From a virus, in IMG/VR virus record IMGVR_UViG_3300033997_000177, positions 1 to 29,205 of that record: DNA of 29,205 nucleotides, one strand, 5' to 3'. The notes below the pieces were generated by a model. It saw only the letters and a program-made list of their open reading frames with translations, searched no databases and was not told the DNA's origin. Below, one piece after another: positions 15,163 through 23,379 of this stretch (the first letter of the stretch is position 1; the number at the start of each line of letters is the position of its first letter). Both the position numbers and the translations under genes were made by a program.

Positions 15163-15543
15163 TTAGATCGCGCTTTCCAGAATCTGGCGCTTTTCCACGC
15201 CCATGTGATTCAGCGTTTCGTGCAAGCCCTTCTCCAGCACCGCATCGAGCTTCTTATCAGCCTCGTCAGCGCGCTTGATGGCTTCCCTGCGCTCATTTGC
15301 CATACCCTCCCAGGGTCTGCATCCGTTGCGCTTAAGGTCTTCCATACGCTGCTTACGGCCGTCGATCCAGCGCCCATCAATTGGCGACTGGTATGAGGGA
15401 ATGTCGGGCTGAACAGCCGGCGCCTCGACGATGCGAGCCATCAAGCCATGACACTCTGGCGCGTCATTGCGCTCGGCGATCTTACGGAATGCCGTTTCCA
15501 ACGATCCGCAAGCCGCGCATTTGTATGTATAGAGCGGCATCAA
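15163..15543 (-). CDS. FmdB-like zinc-ribbon phage protein
   Basis: This is a 126-residue protein. The N terminus MPLYTYKCAACGS is the first knuckle of an FmdB-type zinc ribbon (CxxC at about 9-12), followed by ETAFRKIAERNDAPECHG. The usual second CxxC is reduced to one Cys next to a His (CH), so the site is altered or uses His. The rest is a charged helix. The gene overlaps the portal stop as ATGA. Proteins of this type occur next to portal genes in related phages; function unknown. Confidence 0.7.
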   Translation of the reverse strand: MMPLYTYKCAACGSLETAFRKIAERNDAPECHGLMARIVEAPAVQPDIPSYQSPIDGRWIDGRKQRMEDLKRNGCRPWEGMANERREAIKRADEADKKLDAVLEKGLHETLNHMGVEKRQILESAI

Positions 15544-17792
15544 CTGGCCTCCGCAGTAGCCGCTTTCGCGGCATTCATCTGGGCTGCATCTAACGTGGTC
15601 TGAGCGCCGATTTCCGCCACTTCGATAGCCGTCTGACTCTTCATCGCCTGCAAGATCACCTGCATTTGACTGCTCATCTCGGCCTTCATCTGCTCCAGGA
15701 ACTTCTGGTTCTCCTGCTTCATGCTCTCAAGAGCCAGATTCTGCTGGGATTCCAGACGTTTGCGCTCGGCCTCAAGGGCATTTTCCTGCTCTGCCTGAAC
15801 AGCCTGCGCGTGCTGCTTGGCATACTCGGTGCGTGCGTCGATCTGGGCTTCTTCCCGCCGCGCCTGAAGGTTGGCCGCAATTTCAGCTTGCTTGCCTTGC
15901 TGGCGAAGCTGCTCCACCTGTAACGGGATGGTATCTTGCTGATCCTGCTTCGGAGGCGGAGGCGGCTCCATCGCGTCGATAGCGTCCTCGACTTGCGACC
16001 CCATCCGGAATTTGCGCGCCGTCATCAGCATCAGCTGCTTCATCGCCTCAAACGGAAGGATACCCATCTGCACCATGGGCCCGACCTCTTTTACCAATTG
16101 GACCAGAGCGCCCATTACAGCCGCCAAGTCCTGGGCATCCTCTTGTTGCGAAGCCGCAATCGTCGAATCCGTCTCAATGTCCACGCGGAATGTGCGCTGA
16201 GCGTCATCAGCCATCATGCGCTTCACGTCTTCCCAGGTCGTGGGCTTCGGCGGTAGCGGCGGCACATCCTGGCCGGCCTGCTTTGCCATGATCGCTTGTT
16301 GCATTGCGGCGCATTGTTGCAGCATAACCTGGGCGTCGGTCGGCAACCCAAGTTGCGTCATCTGCTCTATGGTCTGGGTAGAAAATTTCTCGCAGATGAT
16401 CTCTGCTTGAAGCGCCATCAAGTCGCGGATGTAGCGCTGCACAGCACGCTGCATTCTGGATAGGCGCGTCATTCCAAACGCCACCTTCAAGTCCTGGGCA
16501 CCCTTAGTTTCCTGGGCGTCCGTAGACCCGCGCATAATATCTGCGATGCCAGTCAGCTCATAGATGACCTGTTTGCACTGCTCACGCTGGTTGTACAGGG
16601 ACTGCACAACGGCGATGATCCGCTCAATGGGAGCAAACCAGATAGCCCCGCCAATGCCGCCATTCTCGTACAGCTGTTTGATATTGGTGCTGGCCGGAAT
16701 CAGATCGTTGTCGTTCCCTCGGAACAGCTCTGCCACAACATCACCCAGGGACGGGTCGTAGATTGCACGTGCCTTCAAGGCATCAATGAGCTTATTGATC
16801 CGCGTCGAAATACGGTCAAGTTCTTCCGCCTGCTCTTTGTACTGATCGTACAACGGCACCGGCTCGAAGGTATCTGAGTCCTCAATCGCCCTGAGCGGGT
16901 CAACAACCGGGAAAAAGTTCTGCAACGACAGCGGGTCCGGCTCAACCTTCAGAACTCCCTTGGTATAGCCATCGCTCACCCAGATGACCGTGCGGGTGTC
17001 CTTATCCCAAATTTCGTAGACCTTAGCAGTCTTGAACAAGGCCGCCGTTTCATCGTCGCTGATCCGCCGCGCCTCCGGATCGTCGGGGCCTGCATTAAGC
17101 TCAACTGCATTTCCTATCTGCTCGCCGAAGCGGTCAACAAGCTCGTCTCGCGTCAGGTCATGCTCGAATGCCCACCAAGGGATTTCCTTGAACGTGCGCC
17201 CAGGCCCACATAGATATCGGTCCCACTTCACATGCTCGATGGGCGCCGTCTCCCAGGCCAACTCCTCGTTCTGCGTTCCCTCTTGAGCTTCATGCTCCAG
17301 ATTCGTCTCGTTATCCTCAATGCCAGTCTGGGCTATGTCGCCCACCTGCACCAGGTCAGGGATATACCGGACACGCGAAATACCACGTCCGATGATGAGC
17401 ATGTCCAGCACGTCCATGCGAATCTCGGTGTCAAAGCCCGTCGTTTCAGCATTAAAAGTGAGGGAACGGTTTATCGCTTCCGATACAGACTTCCCGATCG
17501 GGTCATCTTCGCCAAAGCGCCTACGTACATCCGGCGTCGGCATCGTGTTGTATACGCTGGGCGCTAGGATTTCGGTGTTTGCATAGAGCGCGTTATAGCT
17601 GTTCTTCTTCCGGCTTACGGATGTGCCGTGGTATAGGTCCCAGTACTTCTTGCACTTCTCACGCCAGTCCTTCATGCGCTTCTTGGCAAGAGATAGCTCG
17701 ACCATCCAACGGCGATACGATGCGCCCCGGCCAGTGCCGAAGTCCTGCGTACTGTCTACGCTCGTAATGGCGGTCGAATCAATGTCAGCCAT
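15540..17792 (-). CDS. Portal protein
   Basis: The 750-residue protein forms the dodecameric channel at the head vertex used for DNA packaging and release. Features typical of large podophage portals are YRRWMVELSLAKKRMKDWREKCKKYWDLYHG near the N terminus, ILAPSVYNTMPTPDVRRRF, AWETAPIEHVKWDRYLCGPG and a central LYNQREQCKQVIYELTGIADIMRG. The C-terminal quarter is a long Gln/Glu-rich coiled coil (about 640-745), which could form a barrel inside the capsid. The gene abuts the preceding stop (TAA ATG). Confidence 0.85.
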   Translation of the reverse strand: MADIDSTAITSVDSTQDFGTGRGASYRRWMVELSLAKKRMKDWREKCKKYWDLYHGTSVSRKKNSYNALYANTEILAPSVYNTMPTPDVRRRFGEDDPIGKSVSEAINRSLTFNAETTGFDTEIRMDVLDMLIIGRGISRVRYIPDLVQVGDIAQTGIEDNETNLEHEAQEGTQNEELAWETAPIEHVKWDRYLCGPGRTFKEIPWWAFEHDLTRDELVDRFGEQIGNAVELNAGPDDPEARRISDDETAALFKTAKVYEIWDKDTRTVIWVSDGYTKGVLKVEPDPLSLQNFFPVVDPLRAIEDSDTFEPVPLYDQYKEQAEELDRISTRINKLIDALKARAIYDPSLGDVVAELFRGNDNDLIPASTNIKQLYENGGIGGAIWFAPIERIIAVVQSLYNQREQCKQVIYELTGIADIMRGSTDAQETKGAQDLKVAFGMTRLSRMQRAVQRYIRDLMALQAEIICEKFSTQTIEQMTQLGLPTDAQVMLQQCAAMQQAIMAKQAGQDVPPLPPKPTTWEDVKRMMADDAQRTFRVDIETDSTIAASQQEDAQDLAAVMGALVQLVKEVGPMVQMGILPFEAMKQLMLMTARKFRMGSQVEDAIDAMEPPPPPKQDQQDTIPLQVEQLRQQGKQAEIAANLQARREEAQIDARTEYAKQHAQAVQAEQENALEAERKRLESQQNLALESMKQENQKFLEQMKAEMSSQMQVILQAMKSQTAIEVAEIGAQTTLDAAQMNAAKAATAEAS

Positions 17793-18026
17793 TTAGGCCA
17801 GCCCCACCAAGAGCGTGGCGGTCGTATTTGTCGCCAACACCTGCTTAACCTCGACAGGCAGAACCGTGCCAACAAGAGGCGCGGTAAACGTTACCGTATT
17901 GCCGCCGGCAGTCACCACAGTCACATTGCCAACGCCACCAACATAGATAGCCCGATACGACTGGGCAACAGTATCGCTAGGCGTGATGGCCACTGCGGTC
18001 TGGTAAGTCGCAAAGGTAAGTTGCAT
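17793..18026 (-). CDS. Small beta-rich virion protein, spike-base-like
   Basis: This is a 77-residue protein. The pattern AVAITPSDT...YRAIYVGGVGNVTVVTAGGNTVTF and VLPVEVKQVLATNTTATLLVGL is that of small proteins annotated as spike base protein of the RCAP_Rcc01079 family, by recognition. The start overlaps the terminase stop as TAATG, so translation is coupled. It sits between terminase and portal. Confidence 0.65.
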   Translation of the reverse strand: MQLTFATYQTAVAITPSDTVAQSYRAIYVGGVGNVTVVTAGGNTVTFTAPLVGTVLPVEVKQVLATNTTATLLVGLA

Positions 18027-19471
18027 TACGCTTCCTCGGCCAGGCGCTTATTGCGCTGCCTGGCAATCAGTTGATCGATGGTCATTTCTAGTGGGTACTT
18101 TGGCGCCGGCGGGGCGGGCTTTGTCACCTTTTCAGTCTGATAGGCAACGGCCAGCATCCGAAACGCGTCGGCGGGGTTCGAGCACCAGTTATGCAATGGC
18201 TTGTCCCGGTACACCATATGCCCAGGACGGCTATTCTTTTCGTCCAGCTCACGCTGATATTGGGACAGGGCATCAATCCCACCCTCATCCTCGCAAGACT
18301 TGTCAAACCAGCACCTGGGCAGAATGCGCCGTACAGCCTGGATACCGTCCTGCACTCCTATGTCTGGGACAATATCCACATGATCCCAGCCGATCCCCGG
18401 CACCTTCCTGCCCTCTCGGTCCTCAGTGCCTTCTACGATTTGCTCCTGCACACTACGGCCACCACTGGCGAGCGTCTTGGCCTTTGCGTCATGTGGGAGA
18501 TACCACATTCCCATCTTTGGGTTCCCGTGGGCCTGTAGCCACTTCCTCACCCAGTCCAAGTAGAACGCCACATCCTGACCATTGCTGGTATGGAATCCAC
18601 AGACGTGGATCGCCTGCCATGGCACCTGGAACGCCCAGATACTGGTGTCGTCCGTGCGGCCCAGGTCAAAGGCAAAATGCACTGGTAACGTGGGATCTAC
18701 ATTGACCTGCGTTATCCGATTCTCACCTTTGACCTTCACCATCCAGGCTGTGTAGTAGGCCCCCAGGATTGCTGCATCGAATGAGCAGTGGTACTCCTGG
18801 TTGAAGATCGACTCGCCGTAGTCATCCCCATATTCATCTATCAGCGCCTGCCGCTCCTGGGCCAACGCCTGGGGGGTGAATATACCGGTGTCCACCACAC
18901 TCGAAACGTCGGCAAAGGCGCCCTCCATCTTCTGGGCTGCCTTAAGCATACGCTCTGCGTGGTTATGTCCTCGGGGCGTCGTAATGAAAGCTGCCCAGCC
19001 GCCGTTTTCCAGCATGATCGGACGCACATATGCCCATGCTGCCGGGTTCGCAAGCGCCCATTCGGAGAACACCACACCAGCTGGCGATGAGCCGACCAGC
19101 GAGTTATATCGGTCGGAGCCGCCCACCTGCCAGGTCGAACCGTTCACGAACTCGATGAACATCTCCTGCTCTCGCGTAGTCTTGCGTAGAGCCATCGGGA
19201 ATGCCTCATCGATCCGCCGCATCCCTGTGTGAGGGTTGATCGCAGACCAGATCGCCTTGCGAGCATGCACCGCTTCTGGAAGCAGGTGCCAGTAGCTACC
19301 AACACGCTGGAATGCCGCTACGCTCGTCCACCTGAGCGCTATGTCATCCTTGCCCCAACGTCGATGGGCAATCTGGTAGGCGTATCGCCCACCATTCTCT
19401 AGGTATGACCAAATCTTGCGCTGGTGTGGCCTAGGCTTCCATTCATGCGCGGGAAGAACAACCTCAGGCAT
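18026..19471 (-). CDS. terL: Terminase large subunit
   Basis: The 481-residue motor and nuclease packages phage DNA. The ATPase part has an adenine-motif-like RPHQRKIW at about 14-21, a Walker A-type HRRWGKDD at 36-43, a Walker B-like GVVFSEWA at about 132-139 (Glu after Ser as catalytic acid) and a coupling motif FITTPRGHNH. The nuclease part begins with FAFDLGRTDDTS (Asp269 as a metal ligand) and a later Asp-rich segment near the C terminus (NPADAFRM). I chose the ATG at 19471, which overlaps the small-subunit stop; the frame is open five codons further. Confidence 0.9.
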   Translation of the reverse strand: MPEVVLPAHEWKPRPHQRKIWSYLENGGRYAYQIAHRRWGKDDIALRWTSVAAFQRVGSYWHLLPEAVHARKAIWSAINPHTGMRRIDEAFPMALRKTTREQEMFIEFVNGSTWQVGGSDRYNSLVGSSPAGVVFSEWALANPAAWAYVRPIMLENGGWAAFITTPRGHNHAERMLKAAQKMEGAFADVSSVVDTGIFTPQALAQERQALIDEYGDDYGESIFNQEYHCSFDAAILGAYYTAWMVKVKGENRITQVNVDPTLPVHFAFDLGRTDDTSIWAFQVPWQAIHVCGFHTSNGQDVAFYLDWVRKWLQAHGNPKMGMWYLPHDAKAKTLASGGRSVQEQIVEGTEDREGRKVPGIGWDHVDIVPDIGVQDGIQAVRRILPRCWFDKSCEDEGGIDALSQYQRELDEKNSRPGHMVYRDKPLHNWCSNPADAFRMLAVAYQTEKVTKPAPPAPKYPLEMTIDQLIARQRNKRLAEEA

Positions 19472-19724
19472 CGCCCAGACGAACAATCTTCACGGTAAGG
19501 CCAACTTCCCCTTCATGTTCGGCCTTAATTTCTTTGGGCAGGATACGAGGGTAGATAGTCGACCAGAAGATCCGCTCATTAGCAGGGTCAGATTGCGCCC
19601 ATGCAAGCATCCCACCAGCACCGCCCAAGCCGGCGGCCACTTGCTCAATTGCCTGCTTAGCGTCCTGCGTCGTCTTGTTTGGGGTGCCCTTCTGGCGCCC
19701 TCCGGTCTTCTTCCCGTTTGCCAT
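19464..19724 (-). CDS. terS: Putative terminase small subunit, very short
   Basis: This 86-residue protein lies immediately before terL and overlaps it by 8 bases. The N terminus GRQKGTPNKTTQDAKQAIEQVA is the usual start of small terminases with a DNA-binding helix, here in shortened form. Full-length small subunits are usually 130-200 residues. No Shine-Dalgarno precedes the ATG; a 20-bp inverted repeat lies 22 bases upstream. Confidence 0.65.
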   Translation of the reverse strand: MANGKKTGGRQKGTPNKTTQDAKQAIEQVAAGLGGAGGMLAWAQSDPANERIFWSTIYPRILPKEIKAEHEGEVGLTVKIVRLGDA

Positions 19725-19745
19725 GTCTATTTGTATCTACTTTAG

Positions 19746-19839
19746 ACACTCATAAGGCTGCCGCCTGCAAGGGTAAGCGCCTTGGGACAGGGAGGGGCTG
19801 GAGCATGACGCATTCCCGAGGCGGCAGGCTTATGAGTGT
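19746..19839. repeat. 20-bp inverted repeat with 54-base loop next to terS
   Basis: The left arm 19746-19765 (ACACTCATAAGGCTGCCGCC) and right arm 19820-19839 are complementary with a single mismatch (arm position 12). The loop is 54 bases. The plus strand continues with GTTTTTGG. It fills most of the gap between the 76-aa gene and terS. It may be a packaging (pac/cos) element, a leader structure, or a weak plus-strand terminator. Confidence 0.8.
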
Positions 19840-19847
19840 GTTTTTGG

Positions 19848-20078
19848 TTAGGGGCTAGGCATGGGACCGGGGCATTCAGTGATGTACTTGGCCCCCACTT
19901 CTCGCTCAACCAGAGCTTGAGCGATCAATTCAGCTCGTACTTGGTTATCGAATTCACCAAGCGTCTCCACACCGCCACTCGAATCACCCGTAGGCGTCGT
20001 CTCGTGGTGGTAACGCGTGATGATGTAGCGAGTCACCGGGCGAACCCGGTATTCGATGGTCTTGTTCGGCTCAAACAT
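19848..20078 (-). CDS. Small phage protein, first gene of the late transcript
   Basis: This is a 76-residue protein with a segment RPVTRYIITRYHHE...VETLGEFDNQVRAELIAQAL that I recognise from small proteins of related phages, without known function. GGAGACAAGC precedes the ATG. It lies just after the putative late terminator and so should be expressed only with antitermination. Confidence 0.7.
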   Translation of the reverse strand: MFEPNKTIEYRVRPVTRYIITRYHHETTPTGDSSGGVETLGEFDNQVRAELIAQALVEREVGAKYITECPGPMPSP

Positions 20079-20111
20079 GCTTGTCTCCGGCCTCCGCAGA
20101 GGCTAAGAATA

Positions 20112-20143
20112 GAAAAAGCCCCGGGCGATTTCTCACTCGGGGC
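20112..20143 (-). terminator. Putative tR' terminator ahead of the late genes
   Basis: On the minus strand AGCCCCG, a 14-base loop and CGGGGCT are followed by TTTTTC. It lies between the Q-like gene and the first late gene, where lambdoid phages place the Q-dependent terminator. Confidence 0.75.
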
Positions 20144-20307
20144 TTGGGTGTGGTCGCCTGTGCTGATCTCAGGCTTGATGGCCTCATACGCGAGTACGTG
20201 ACCGCCATCTGACTTCAAGGGCTTTACCCCTTCTCCATGCGCATCAGCCTGCGCAAGACCACGTTGAGACTGAGCAAGTGACACTTACACAGCCTGCACT
20301 TATTACT
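20144..20307 (-). promoter_or_regulatory. Presumed late promoter and leader region
   Basis: The roughly 165-base interval between the Q-like gene and the terminator has no convincing gene. AT-rich TATTTAGAGTAATAAG (minus strand, about 20296-20311) is the best -10 area. An open frame from a GTG at 20284 runs through the terminator and into the next gene, so I do not call it. Confidence 0.4.
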
Positions 20308-20718
20308 CTAAATACATCCGGACAGTTCCGCTAGGTGTCCGGACAATTTAGTCTCGTACCCTGTTGCGTATGTGCCTCCCATCGAGTGCGATAGCTGTTT
20401 GTGGGCATACTCCAGCGTCTCGTAGTACGCCGTGCGCGCCATCTTGAGCAAGTCTGCCTTACGCTTGACCGGCCCAGCCCAGACATAGTGCGCAGTGATG
20501 ACGACCCGCATGTCTGGATGCAGATGATTGATAGCGTCATCAATACGCAGCATGTCACCGTCAGCGGCACAGACTTCCGGGCCACTGTATCCCCATCCGT
20601 CATGATCTACGCGCTCTTTGCTGAATGCAGCAGCGGTGGGATAGCCGAGGGCTTTGTCTCGGCGGATATCCTGTGCGCGGCCCCATTCACTGAGCAATAT
20701 TTCCAAATTAGTCCGCAT
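20308..20718 (-). CDS. Q-like late-gene antiterminator / regulator
   Basis: The 136-residue protein is the last gene of the early operon, directly before the late promoter region and terminator, the position of Q in lambdoid phages. It starts LEILLSEWGRAQDIRRDKALGYP and has a helical C-terminal half with DAINHLHPDMRVVITAHYVWAGPVKRKADLL and an ARTAYYETLEYAHKQL helix, similar to antitermination proteins and sigma-like regulators by my recognition. The start ATG overlaps the previous stop as TAATG. The frame is open far upstream, but that part is read through the 52-aa gene in another frame. The C terminus repeats LSGH...LSGC. Confidence 0.65.
   Translation of the reverse strand: MRTNLEILLSEWGRAQDIRRDKALGYPTAAAFSKERVDHDGWGYSGPEVCAADGDMLRIDDAINHLHPDMRVVITAHYVWAGPVKRKADLLKMARTAYYETLEYAHKQLSHSMGGTYATGYETKLSGHLAELSGCI
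20317..20345. repeat. Direct repeat TCCGGACA near the late promoter
   Basis: TCCGGACA occurs at 20317-20324 and 20338-20345, 21 bases apart (two helix turns), inside the 3' end of the Q-like gene and just upstream of the presumed late promoter. A Q-binding element is possible. Confidence 0.5.
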
Positions 20719-20876
20719 TACTCCCCCAGTGGCCGATAGTTGTTCACCCGACTTGTCATGGCGATCTGCCGGGGCTGGTACTGCGCCCGCTCTGCTACCT
20801 GGCGCATCAGCATGGATGGGGTGTATGCGCGAGCTTCGATGGGCTTGATCGTGCCGGGCTTCGTTGCTTGTTTCAT
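20718..20876 (-). CDS. 52-residue early protein
   Basis: ATG at 20876 to TAA at 20718-20720 encodes MKQATKPGTIKPIEARAYTP...RQVAERAQYQPRQIAM... and ends RPLGE. GGAGGAATTCTG upstream is a strong ribosome site seven bases from the ATG. The stop overlaps the Q-like start (TAATG) and the start overlaps the HNH stop. It is in frame with the operon logic and fills the gap between two genes, so I consider it real. No domain recognised; basic, probably helical. Confidence 0.7.
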   Translation of the reverse strand: MKQATKPGTIKPIEARAYTPSMLMRQVAERAQYQPRQIAMTSRVNNYRPLGE

Positions 20877-21382
20877 CAGAATTCCTCCACTTGCCAGCCG
20901 CCGCCATCCTTCTTGGCTCGGGCCTTGATTTCTTTATGGATTTGCCAAACACGCTCCGGCGTGATCGAGAACCTGTCCGCCAGCTCCTTCCTGGAATAGA
21001 CGGTTGTAGTTGTTAGCAGAGCCTCTAGCTGCTGCCGCTGTGCGGGAGATAGCTTGGATTTCGGGTTCCTTTGGCCGTTCCAATCCCCCACCCTTACGGT
21101 CCTTCCCTTCGCTGCGGCATCGCGCATGTTTTCGGTCGCCGTGCCGAGTGACAGATGTGCAGGATTTACGCAGGCCGGGTTGTCACATGAATGCATTGCA
21201 TGTTTCGAAGTGCTCAGGTCTTCACACCTGTAGAGATGTAGGGCAACACGATGCGCCCCATGCAATCTGCCGTTGAAATAGAAGACGCCGTAACCTCCCC
21301 CTTTCTTTCCGGCTGTCCATATCCAGCAACCCGAATCATCGACGCGGAACTTTTCGTTGAACCTTTCCATGGTCGTTTTCAT
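20876..21382 (-). CDS. HNH endonuclease with C-terminal HTH
   Basis: This is a 168-residue protein. The HNH core is clear: GCWIWTAG at about 18-25, GAHRVALHLY (His44) and HSCDNPACVNPAHLSLGT at 64-81 with Cys66, Cys71, Asn73, His76 as metal or catalytic residues. A linker is followed by a helix-turn-helix (about 129-150, SRKELADRFSITPERVWQI), probably for target recognition. This is the usual build of phage homing endonucleases. The ATG at 21382 overlaps the previous stop (ATGA) and follows GGAGGTGGG. The C-terminal KKDGGGW tail matches that of the upstream gene. Confidence 0.85.
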   Translation of the reverse strand: MKTTMERFNEKFRVDDSGCWIWTAGKKGGGYGVFYFNGRLHGAHRVALHLYRCEDLSTSKHAMHSCDNPACVNPAHLSLGTATENMRDAAAKGRTVRVGDWNGQRNPKSKLSPAQRQQLEALLTTTTVYSRKELADRFSITPERVWQIHKEIKARAKKDGGGWQVEEF

Positions 21383-21726
21383 CTTCCCACCTCCGTCTCT
21401 ATCCAACCCCCACCATCCTTCTTCGGTTTCGCACGCACGATGAAGAAGCGAAAGGGATACTGTTCGGCAGCAACTTTGATCTTCACGTTGGCGTCTTCCA
21501 TCATGAAACCCTTGACCTCTTTGATGTGGATCTGCCCGTCGGGCATCATCACCGCGAAGTCAGGACTAAAAAACGTGTTGTCAGCCAGGCGAAACTTCAT
21601 CCCCTCGAACTTGTGCCAAAGGATGCCGCCGACAGCCTGGAGCTGGGCCAGGTAGTCGGCGTAAGCTTGTTCGGACTTGTTCATCTGGCCAGTTTTGAGA
21701 CGGCCGGCGGCGAATGATCGGTTCAT
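21379..21726 (-). CDS. DUF1064-like PD-(D/E)xK nuclease-type protein
   Basis: This is a 115-residue protein. SEQAYADYLAQLQAVGGI, FFSPDFAVMMPDGQIHIKEVKGF (Pro-Asp at 55-56, Glu70-x-Lys72) and a final beta/helix unit make a compact PD-(D/E)xK nuclease-like fold, as in DUF1064 phage proteins. The end KPKKDGGGWIETEVGR is typical for them. The ATG at 21726 makes an ATGA overlap with the previous stop; an ATG 14 codons later (MNKSEQ) is possible. The role in phage DNA processing is inferred. Confidence 0.7.
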   Translation of the reverse strand: MNRSFAAGRLKTGQMNKSEQAYADYLAQLQAVGGILWHKFEGMKFRLADNTFFSPDFAVMMPDGQIHIKEVKGFMMEDANVKIKVAAEQYPFRFFIVRAKPKKDGGGWIETEVGR

Positions 21727-22073
21727 GCAACCACCTGCGCCATCAATACGCGAAACGGCCCGGCATCCAGGCACTGCTCACGCAGCCGCGCGATAGTCCG
21801 GTATGACTCGCTCTCAGCCATTACCAGCGGCTCCGCCTCCCTCTTGCGGGCCGGCCTGGGCGCATCCTCGCCGTAGCCCCATACCCAAATCGCGTAGGGA
21901 CAGCCGAAATTGCTATTGCGCTCCCACGATTTGATGTGGATGTAGAGCTGAGCATGCAGCTCATGGATTGCTGTGCGCGCCGTTGCTTCTCCGCATCCGA
22001 CTTCTGCCGCGACCTGCGGCGTTGACATCGGAACACCGCGTTTCAGTGCCTCTACTACCCTGTCCTTGACCAT
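21723..22073 (-). CDS. HTH DNA-binding protein in the replication module
   Basis: This is a 116-residue protein. The N-terminal half has a winged-helix look (VVEALKRGVPMSTPQVAAEVGCGEATARTAIHELHAQ...YIHIKSWERN), with the recognition helix near 28-40. The C-terminal half is charged. The frame runs upstream to 22193, but the ATG at 22073 lies right after the helicase stop. It could load the helicase or bind the origin; not shown. Confidence 0.65.
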   Translation of the reverse strand: MVKDRVVEALKRGVPMSTPQVAAEVGCGEATARTAIHELHAQLYIHIKSWERNSNFGCPYAIWVWGYGEDAPRPARKREAEPLVMAESESYRTIARLREQCLDAGPFRVLMAQVVA

Positions 22074-22075
22074 GA

Positions 22076-23023
22076 TTAAGCCCCCAAGAAATTGATCGGG
22101 CGGCCGGTACTGTCGCCCAGGTACTGCAACGAGCCAGCGTGGTACCAAAGCGCCACACTCCCTTCCCATTCGCCATGCCTGTTCTTGTCGCAAATCAGCA
22201 TCGCATCCGGGCCTCCCGTGTCCTTCAAGTTCGGCTCGATGTTCTGACGCCGCGCAGCTTCTACCGCCTTTTCCTTCTTCTTGTTTCGCCAGACTGTCAG
22301 CACCTGATCAACCTGATCAGTTATCGAGCCAGACCCCTTGGCATCAAACTTGCCCGGCGGCTTTTCCTCGTTTTCCCCCTTGCGAACGTGATGGACGATA
22401 TGGACATGCACTCTCTCATCCCGTGCTAGGCCCGTAATCGTGTCTACGAAGTCCTTTTGCCCGTTGTAGTCATCTTCACCACGCACGCACTTCATGAGGC
22501 TGTCCACCACGATGTGCTTGATACCCAGCTCGCGGGCGCAGTACTTGATTAGCCCGTAGATCATTTCCGGCTTGACGGTTCCCTGCTGGTCGTACAGCCA
22601 TAGCTTCCCTTCGCACCAGTCAACAAATCTGATCGCCATGTCCTCGCCCGGGCGATCGTTCATGGCCACTTGCCGCAGCATCCGGCGCAGCGTCGACACA
22701 GGTTTCATCTCGAACGACGCGATGCAAGCGCCTTCACCGGCTCGCATGAACCACAAGATCGCCATGCCCGTAAGCTGGCTTTTGCCGTGCCCGTTGATGC
22801 CCTGCCACAACGTCACCTCGCCTGCGCGGAAACGCAGATGGTCATGTGTCTTGGCCCAAGGCAACCTTGCTCCAACGACTTGAACCCCGTCTCGGATCGA
22901 TGCGACCAGCTCGTCCTTCCACGTTTCTGCGCCTTGCACTTTGACCTTTGCGTCCGTCTCTTCGGCGTACTTGCGCCAGTCAAAAGTGTCCGGTGTGATC
23001 AGCCTCAAAACTGTCGAATTCAT
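22076..23023 (-). CDS. Replicative helicase, DnaB/RecA-fold ATPase
   Basis: The protein has 315 residues. Walker A GINGHGKS is at 75-82, Walker B IVVDSL at about 171-176, a sensor-type HIVHHVRK at about 208-215 and a GSGSITDQVDQVLTV segment after it, all typical of hexameric RecA-like helicases such as the T7 gp4 C-terminal part or DnaB. There is no primase domain. The ATG at 23023 overlaps the previous stop (ATGA). It works in phage DNA replication, moving on single strands by ATP hydrolysis. Confidence 0.85.
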   Translation of the reverse strand: MNSTVLRLITPDTFDWRKYAEETDAKVKVQGAETWKDELVASIRDGVQVVGARLPWAKTHDHLRFRAGEVTLWQGINGHGKSQLTGMAILWFMRAGEGACIASFEMKPVSTLRRMLRQVAMNDRPGEDMAIRFVDWCEGKLWLYDQQGTVKPEMIYGLIKYCARELGIKHIVVDSLMKCVRGEDDYNGQKDFVDTITGLARDERVHVHIVHHVRKGENEEKPPGKFDAKGSGSITDQVDQVLTVWRNKKKEKAVEAARRQNIEPNLKDTGGPDAMLICDKNRHGEWEGSVALWYHAGSLQYLGDSTGRPINFLGA

Positions 23024-23379
23024 ACCCCTCCCTCCAGCCGGCATTCCTCGCCGTTTGCAAATCTCAAAATCGTGTTGGCATCCGCCGCGGCTGCTGTGAT
23101 CGAGTGCGGCCGGAACTGCTTCACGCGGTCATACAGGGCCTTCACTGCCTTTTCCTGCTCACCCCCGATATGCACGTCAAGCCCCGCAATGCAGCGCAGA
23201 TCCAGGGTTCTTGGGTCTTCATCGGGGTACACATCAATCTCCGGCAGGCCACCATGCGCCATCACCATGTCCGGGTGCGAAAACACGGAGTAGCGAACAC
23301 GCGGCACGATCATCAAGAACACAGCACCAGGGCGGTATCCAGCATCGCGCAGGCGCGTTAGCGACTCCTGGCCGTTCAT
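23020..23379 (-). CDS. Unknown early protein in the replication module
   Basis: This is a 119-residue protein. It contains YRPGAVFLMIVPRVRYSVFSHPDMVMAHGGLPEIDVYPDEDP and a C-terminal helix. It is coupled on both sides by ATGA overlaps to the DUF1376 gene and the helicase gene. I do not recognise the family; it may assist helicase loading or replication. Confidence 0.6.
   Translation of the reverse strand: MNGQESLTRLRDAGYRPGAVFLMIVPRVRYSVFSHPDMVMAHGGLPEIDVYPDEDPRTLDLRCIAGLDVHIGGEQEKAVKALYDRVKQFRPHSITAAAADANTILRFANGEECRLEGGV

Noticed and set aside
20033-20284. Open frame of 83 codons starting with GTG before the first late gene
   Set aside because: It runs through the putative late terminator and into the following gene in another frame, and has no ribosome site. 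The interval looks like a leader.
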